From contig JAGBQU010000192.1 in NCBI GenBank assembly GCA_017632755.1, positions 1-7,598 on the forward strand: a DNA stretch of 7,598 bases, given 5' to 3'. Every line of letters begins with the position of its first letter. Position 1 is the stretch's first letter. The notes beneath the pieces are model-generated. The model made no database searches and had not been told where the DNA came from. It worked only from the letters and a program-made list of their open reading frames with translations. This stretch comes from Lachnospiraceae bacterium. Lineage in GTDB: Bacteria > Bacillota_A > Clostridia > Lachnospirales > Lachnospiraceae. Shown in pieces: positions 5,513 to 7,598 of this stretch. The position numbers and the translations under genes are program-made.

Positions 5513-6553
5513 TTCCATGTTCCGCAGTGCGGCATCCCGCGCCTCGTTGAAGGTGTCAACGTTGGTGCCTTGGAAGGTGGGAACCCTGTATACAGGTACA
5601 TCCGCTCCGAACAATGTGAAGTATGTGTAACTGCTCGTGCAATTGATGTTGGAGTAGTTGCCTTCGGCGATCAGTTCCGGATTGGATCCGTCGAGATTCA
5701 TACGCATCAGGGCGGGAGCTGTCTCCGAGTTTCGCTGATAATAGATCACACTTCCGTAAACATTGTATGCATCGATGCGATCGGTTGTCAGAACCTGCGC
5801 GCCGGCCTGCGGATCCGTAAGATCAATGCGGCATAGGCGATAGTTTTCGGAAACGTCCATATAATAGACATATCCGTCTTCCACGGTAGGGAAGCATAGA
5901 TTTGCCTGCAAAGCCACCCGGGTCTCGCCGGTGTTCATATCAACAGCATAGAGATTGTGATTCTGCTCCAGCCCGCTACAGTAGATATTTCCCTGATATG
6001 TAGCTGCCGGAGCTATATTTTTATCCAGCACGACCATATCATCTTTTTTGTTGGTGCGCATACGATGAATGGATACGCCGGTGGCCTTGGTGTAGTGCTG
6101 GTAATAGAGATGATCATCGACAAGCTTGATGCATCCGCGACAGTTTCTGGAAAGACCTGCCGCCCGTTTGCCATCCTTGCGGATGCGATACATGCCGGTG
6201 ATCCCTCGCACATATCCCAGACCTGCCCCGCCTTTTTGCGCGGATGTCTGCATATAGTACAGATAATTGCCGCCGGCATTGATGAAATTGGTGGTGCCGT
6301 CATGGAGCTTTTTGATGTTGCTCCCATCTGTATTCATCACGTAGAGTGCTCCGTTGTCGTAAGCATTTGCAAAGAAGATCTTATCGCCCGATTCGCAGTA
6401 CAGGCCACTGTTATACAGATTCCCTGCAGTGTTGCCGAGCGTCCCGGCAGGATTGGAGGGAATGCGTCTTGTCAGAGCTGTGAGAAAAGCAAAGAAACCC
6501 ATGCACAATGCAAGCCCCCCCAGGATCAGTCCGAGCTTTACTTTATTGTTCAT
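5510..6553 (-). CDS. Membrane-anchored DUF5050 (beta-propeller-like) protein
   Basis: Starting at the ATG at 6553 the product is 347 aa. A short basic N-terminus and a hydrophobic helix (about residues 6-27, LGLILGGLALCMGFFAFLTAL) form a signal anchor. No lipobox Cys is evident, so the rest is probably displayed outside the membrane. The remainder is built of repeated units of the type 'IFFANAYDNGALYVMNTDGSNIKKL' (around 59-83), HLYYQ..., LYAVDMNTGETR (201-212), YVYYMDVSENYRLCRIDL, and LMRMNLDGSNPELI (282-295). This is the DUF5050 pattern resembling a TolB/YncE-like propeller. Function is unknown; binding of a surface ligand is inferred. The frame is open 65 codons further upstream, but AAAGGAT just before 6553 and the signal anchor decide the start. 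It converges on folBK with a 15-nt gap. Confidence 0.8.
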   Translation of the reverse strand: MNNKVKLGLILGGLALCMGFFAFLTALTRRIPSNPAGTLGNTAGNLYNSGLYCESGDKIFFANAYDNGALYVMNTDGSNIKKLHDGTTNFINAGGNYLYYMQTSAQKGGAGLGYVRGITGMYRIRKDGKRAAGLSRNCRGCIKLVDDHLYYQHYTKATGVSIHRMRTNKKDDMVVLDKNIAPAATYQGNIYCSGLEQNHNLYAVDMNTGETRVALQANLCFPTVEDGYVYYMDVSENYRLCRIDLTDPQAGAQVLTTDRIDAYNVYGSVIYYQRNSETAPALMRMNLDGSNPELIAEGNYSNINCTSSYTYFTLFGADVPVYRVPTFQGTNVDTFNEARDAALRNME

Positions 6554-6620
6554 AATGATTATCCTTTCTTCGCGGGCTCCTTCTACTGCATTTATGCGGC
6601 AGGCGGAGTCTTGTAGGTAG

Positions 6621-6649
6621 TTGCGAATGACTATGTATTGTCGTATAAT
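6621..6649 (+). promoter_or_regulatory. Plus-strand promoter at the left edge of the fold-back element
   Basis: TTGCGA (6621-6626), a 17-nt spacer and a perfect TATAAT (6644-6649). The predicted start near 6656 lies a few bases before the fold-back element at 6660. Transcription would run through that element towards pheA, giving a leader of about 250 nt, or would end earlier as a short RNA. Confidence 0.6.
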
Positions 6650-6673
6650 GTGATTATATGATATCAGGGTCAA
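6645..6673 (-). promoter_or_regulatory. Candidate minus-strand promoter for the DUF5050 gene
   Basis: On the minus strand, TTGACC (6673-6668), within the left terminal repeat of the fold-back element, is followed after 17 nt by CATTAT (6650-6645). The -10 overlaps the perfect TATAAT of the opposite-strand promoter, so the two would compete for the same site. The -10 match is only 4 of 6. Confidence 0.4.
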
Positions 6674-6777
6674 AAGTCCGAACCCACTTTGAACTTGCTC
6701 GAAAGTGTGAAATGTGGGAGGATTGTGGGAGCGCGAAGCACGCAACAATCCGGATATCGGGTTTTGACCCCGACATC
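6660..6777. repeat. 118-nt fold-back element with 16-bp imperfect terminal inverted repeats
   Basis: Ends 6660-6675 (GATATCAGGGTCAAAA) and 6762-6777 (TTTTGACCCCGACATC) are complementary at 14 of 16 positions. Inside are further stems: CCCAC/GTGGG (6683-6687 with 6714-6718), the overlapping alternative CACTTT/AAAGTG (6685-6690 with 6702-6707), and GGATTGT/ACAATCC (6720-6726 with 6745-6751). The whole segment can therefore fold into one branched hairpin as RNA or single-stranded DNA. Each end carries an outward-pointing TTTTGACCC containing a -35-like TTGACC. No transposase or obvious target duplication is visible. It resembles a MITE-like or palindromic intergenic repeat, but a structured regulatory RNA is the alternative. 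It lies between the divergent DUF5050 and pheA genes. Confidence 0.65.
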
Positions 6778-6793
6778 AATATATCGATATACA
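6764..6793 (+). promoter_or_regulatory. Candidate promoter facing pheA from the right end of the fold-back element
   Basis: TTGACC (6764-6769) in the right terminal repeat is followed after 18 nt by TATACA (6788-6793). It mirrors the minus-strand arrangement at the other end. The -10 is a 4-of-6 match, so it is weakly supported. The predicted start is near 6800, about 110 nt before pheA. Confidence 0.35.
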
Positions 6794-6816
6794 GATCTAT
6801 TATAGCACGTGCCCTG

Positions 6817-6838
6817 CCGGCTGTTAAGCACCGGTTTT
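6817..6838 (+). terminator. Weak terminator-like hairpin upstream of pheA
   Basis: CCGGCT (6817-6822) can pair with AGC plus CGG (6827-6829 and 6832-6834) as a 6-bp stem with a 2-nt bulge and a GTTA loop, followed by TTTT (6835-6838). It could end the RNA from 6656, or act as an attenuator before pheA. The stem is short, and I see neither a Phe-rich leader peptide nor a T-box motif. Confidence 0.25.
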
Positions 6839-6866
6839 GCAAAGGGGAGTAGTGCAGAGGTATAAC
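6837..6866 (+). promoter_or_regulatory. Candidate proximal promoter of pheA
   Basis: TTGCAA (6837-6842), an 18-nt spacer and TATAAC (6861-6866). The predicted start near 6873 leaves a compact leader of about 37 nt that still includes the AGAAGG ribosome binding site at 6895-6900. It is the best placed of the three plus-strand candidates for a simple pheA transcript, but the -35 is only a 4-of-6 match. Confidence 0.4.
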
Positions 6867-6909
6867 GCAGAGAGCGTTTCCATAATAAAGAAGAAGAAGG
6901 TAAAACACA

Positions 6910-7598
6910 ATGGATTTGCTAGAAATCAGAAATGAGATTGACCGGATCGACGCACAGATCGTATCCCTGTATGAAAAACGCATGGACGCCAGCAAACGAG
7001 TGGCGCAGTTTAAGATCGAGACGGGTAAAAAGGTATTTGACAAAAAGCGGGAGGAGGAGAAGATCCGCACGGTAAAATCGCTTGCAAGCAATGAATTCAA
7101 CCGGCATGGGATCGAGGAGCTGTTTGAACAGATCATGTCCATGAGCCGAAAACTGCAATACCAGCTTCTGGCAGAAAAGGGAAGCCTGGGCAAGCTTCCC
7201 TTTATCGGGGTGGATGAGCTTGACACCGGCAAGGCGAGGGTTGTTTTTCAGGGAGCGCCGGGCGCATACTCGGAGCTTGCGATGAAAAATTATTTCGGAG
7301 ATCAGGTAAACTGCTTTCACGTGGACACCTTCCGCGATGCCATGAGTGCCATTGACGAGGGGAGCGCCGACTTTGCGGTTCTTCCGATCGAGAATTCCAC
7401 GGCGGGGATCGTGAGTGAGATCTATGACCTTTTGGTAGAGTATGAAAATTATATCGTGGGGGAGCAGATCATCCGGATCGAGCACTGCCTGCTGGGACTT
7501 CCGCAAGCACAGCTTGAGGATATCCGGCGTGTATATTCCCATCCGCAATCCCTGATGCAGTCTGCGCGATTTCTGGATCAGCACAGTGACTGGCATCA
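6910..7598 (+). CDS. pheA: Chorismate mutase / prephenate dehydratase (P-protein), 3'-truncated by window edge
   Basis: The frame opens at the ATG at 6910 (AGAAGG 9 nt upstream) and stays open to the edge: 229 complete codons, no stop. Residues 1 to about 90 are an AroQ-type chorismate mutase helix bundle. They start MDLLEIRNEIDRIDAQIV and keep the expected active-site set (Arg7, Arg24, Lys35, Asp44, Arg47, Glu48 by comparison with the E. coli domain). From about residue 111 comes the prephenate dehydratase domain: VVFQGAPGAYSELAM (111-125), then LPIENSTAGIV and a SHPQSLMQ segment. The enzyme takes chorismate through prephenate to phenylpyruvate for phenylalanine synthesis. The rest of the dehydratase domain and any ACT regulatory domain lie outside the window. 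Transcription start candidates are described at 6621, 6764 and 6837. Confidence 0.93.
   Translation, partial: MDLLEIRNEIDRIDAQIVSLYEKRMDASKRVAQFKIETGKKVFDKKREEEKIRTVKSLASNEFNRHGIEELFEQIMSMSRKLQYQLLAEKGSLGKLPFIGVDELDTGKARVVFQGAPGAYSELAMKNYFGDQVNCFHVDTFRDAMSAIDEGSADFAVLPIENSTAGIVSEIYDLLVEYENYIVGEQIIRIEHCLLGLPQAQLEDIRRVYSHPQSLMQSARFLDQHSDWH

Noticed and set aside
5957..6616. 219-codon plus-strand frame opposite the DUF5050 gene
   Set aside because: It mirrors the coding strand of a protein with clear repeats, a signal anchor and a ribosome binding site. The plus-strand translation has no such features.
6658..6852. 64-codon plus-strand frame over the fold-back element
   Set aside because: There is no ribosome binding site, and most of it translates the inverted repeats. 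I treat it as non-coding, though repeat elements often carry such frames.
6778..6909. T-box or Phe-rich leader peptide controlling pheA
   Set aside because: I found no T-box consensus, no specifier-loop layout and no short Phe-rich reading frame. Only a weak hairpin with TTTT is present.
6919..7596. Long minus-strand frame opposite pheA
   Set aside because: It is antisense to a P-protein with intact chorismate mutase and dehydratase motifs.

Overview
The window looks like a chromosomal segment of a Gram-positive anaerobe of the Clostridia, most likely a Lachnospiraceae member. This rests on moderate G+C, strong purine-rich ribosome binding sites, a DUF5050-type surface protein, a CmpB-like membrane protein, a FolB-FolK fusion and a chorismate mutase-prephenate dehydratase fusion. 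It is mostly housekeeping metabolism. I see no phage, transposase, CRISPR array, rRNA or tRNA gene.

Layout. At the left edge, minus strand, lie the first 19 codons of a probable aspartate carbamoyltransferase (pyrB). Before it in transcription order is a nitroreductase-family gene with a long, highly structured leader (about 700-836) and a near-consensus promoter. A divergent promoter drives a small PH-domain-like protein (974-1339, plus). Its terminator overlaps the 3' end of a convergent CmpB-like membrane protein (1366-1782, minus).

The core is a tightly packed plus-strand folate operon: folC (1874), folE (3222), folP (3798) and a fused folB-folK gene (4676-5494). FolE starts the pterin branch from GTP. 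FolB and FolK convert dihydroneopterin to 6-hydroxymethyl-dihydropterin pyrophosphate. FolP joins that to p-aminobenzoate, and FolC adds glutamate. The dihydroneopterin triphosphate pyrophosphohydrolase, the pAB genes and dihydrofolate reductase are not in the window.

On the right, a membrane-anchored DUF5050 protein (5510-6553, minus) converges on the folate operon with only 15 nt between the stop codons. It is separated from a plus-strand pheA-type gene (6910 to the edge, truncated) by about 350 nt. That gap holds a 118-nt fold-back element (6660-6777) with outward-facing -35-like hexamers in its terminal inverted repeats, plus several candidate promoters.

No new enzymatic system is evident. 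The least explained parts are the two structured non-coding elements (700-836 and 6660-6777), each starting a few bases downstream of a good promoter. A His-to-Tyr change at a normally conserved substrate-binding position of FolP is also worth checking.
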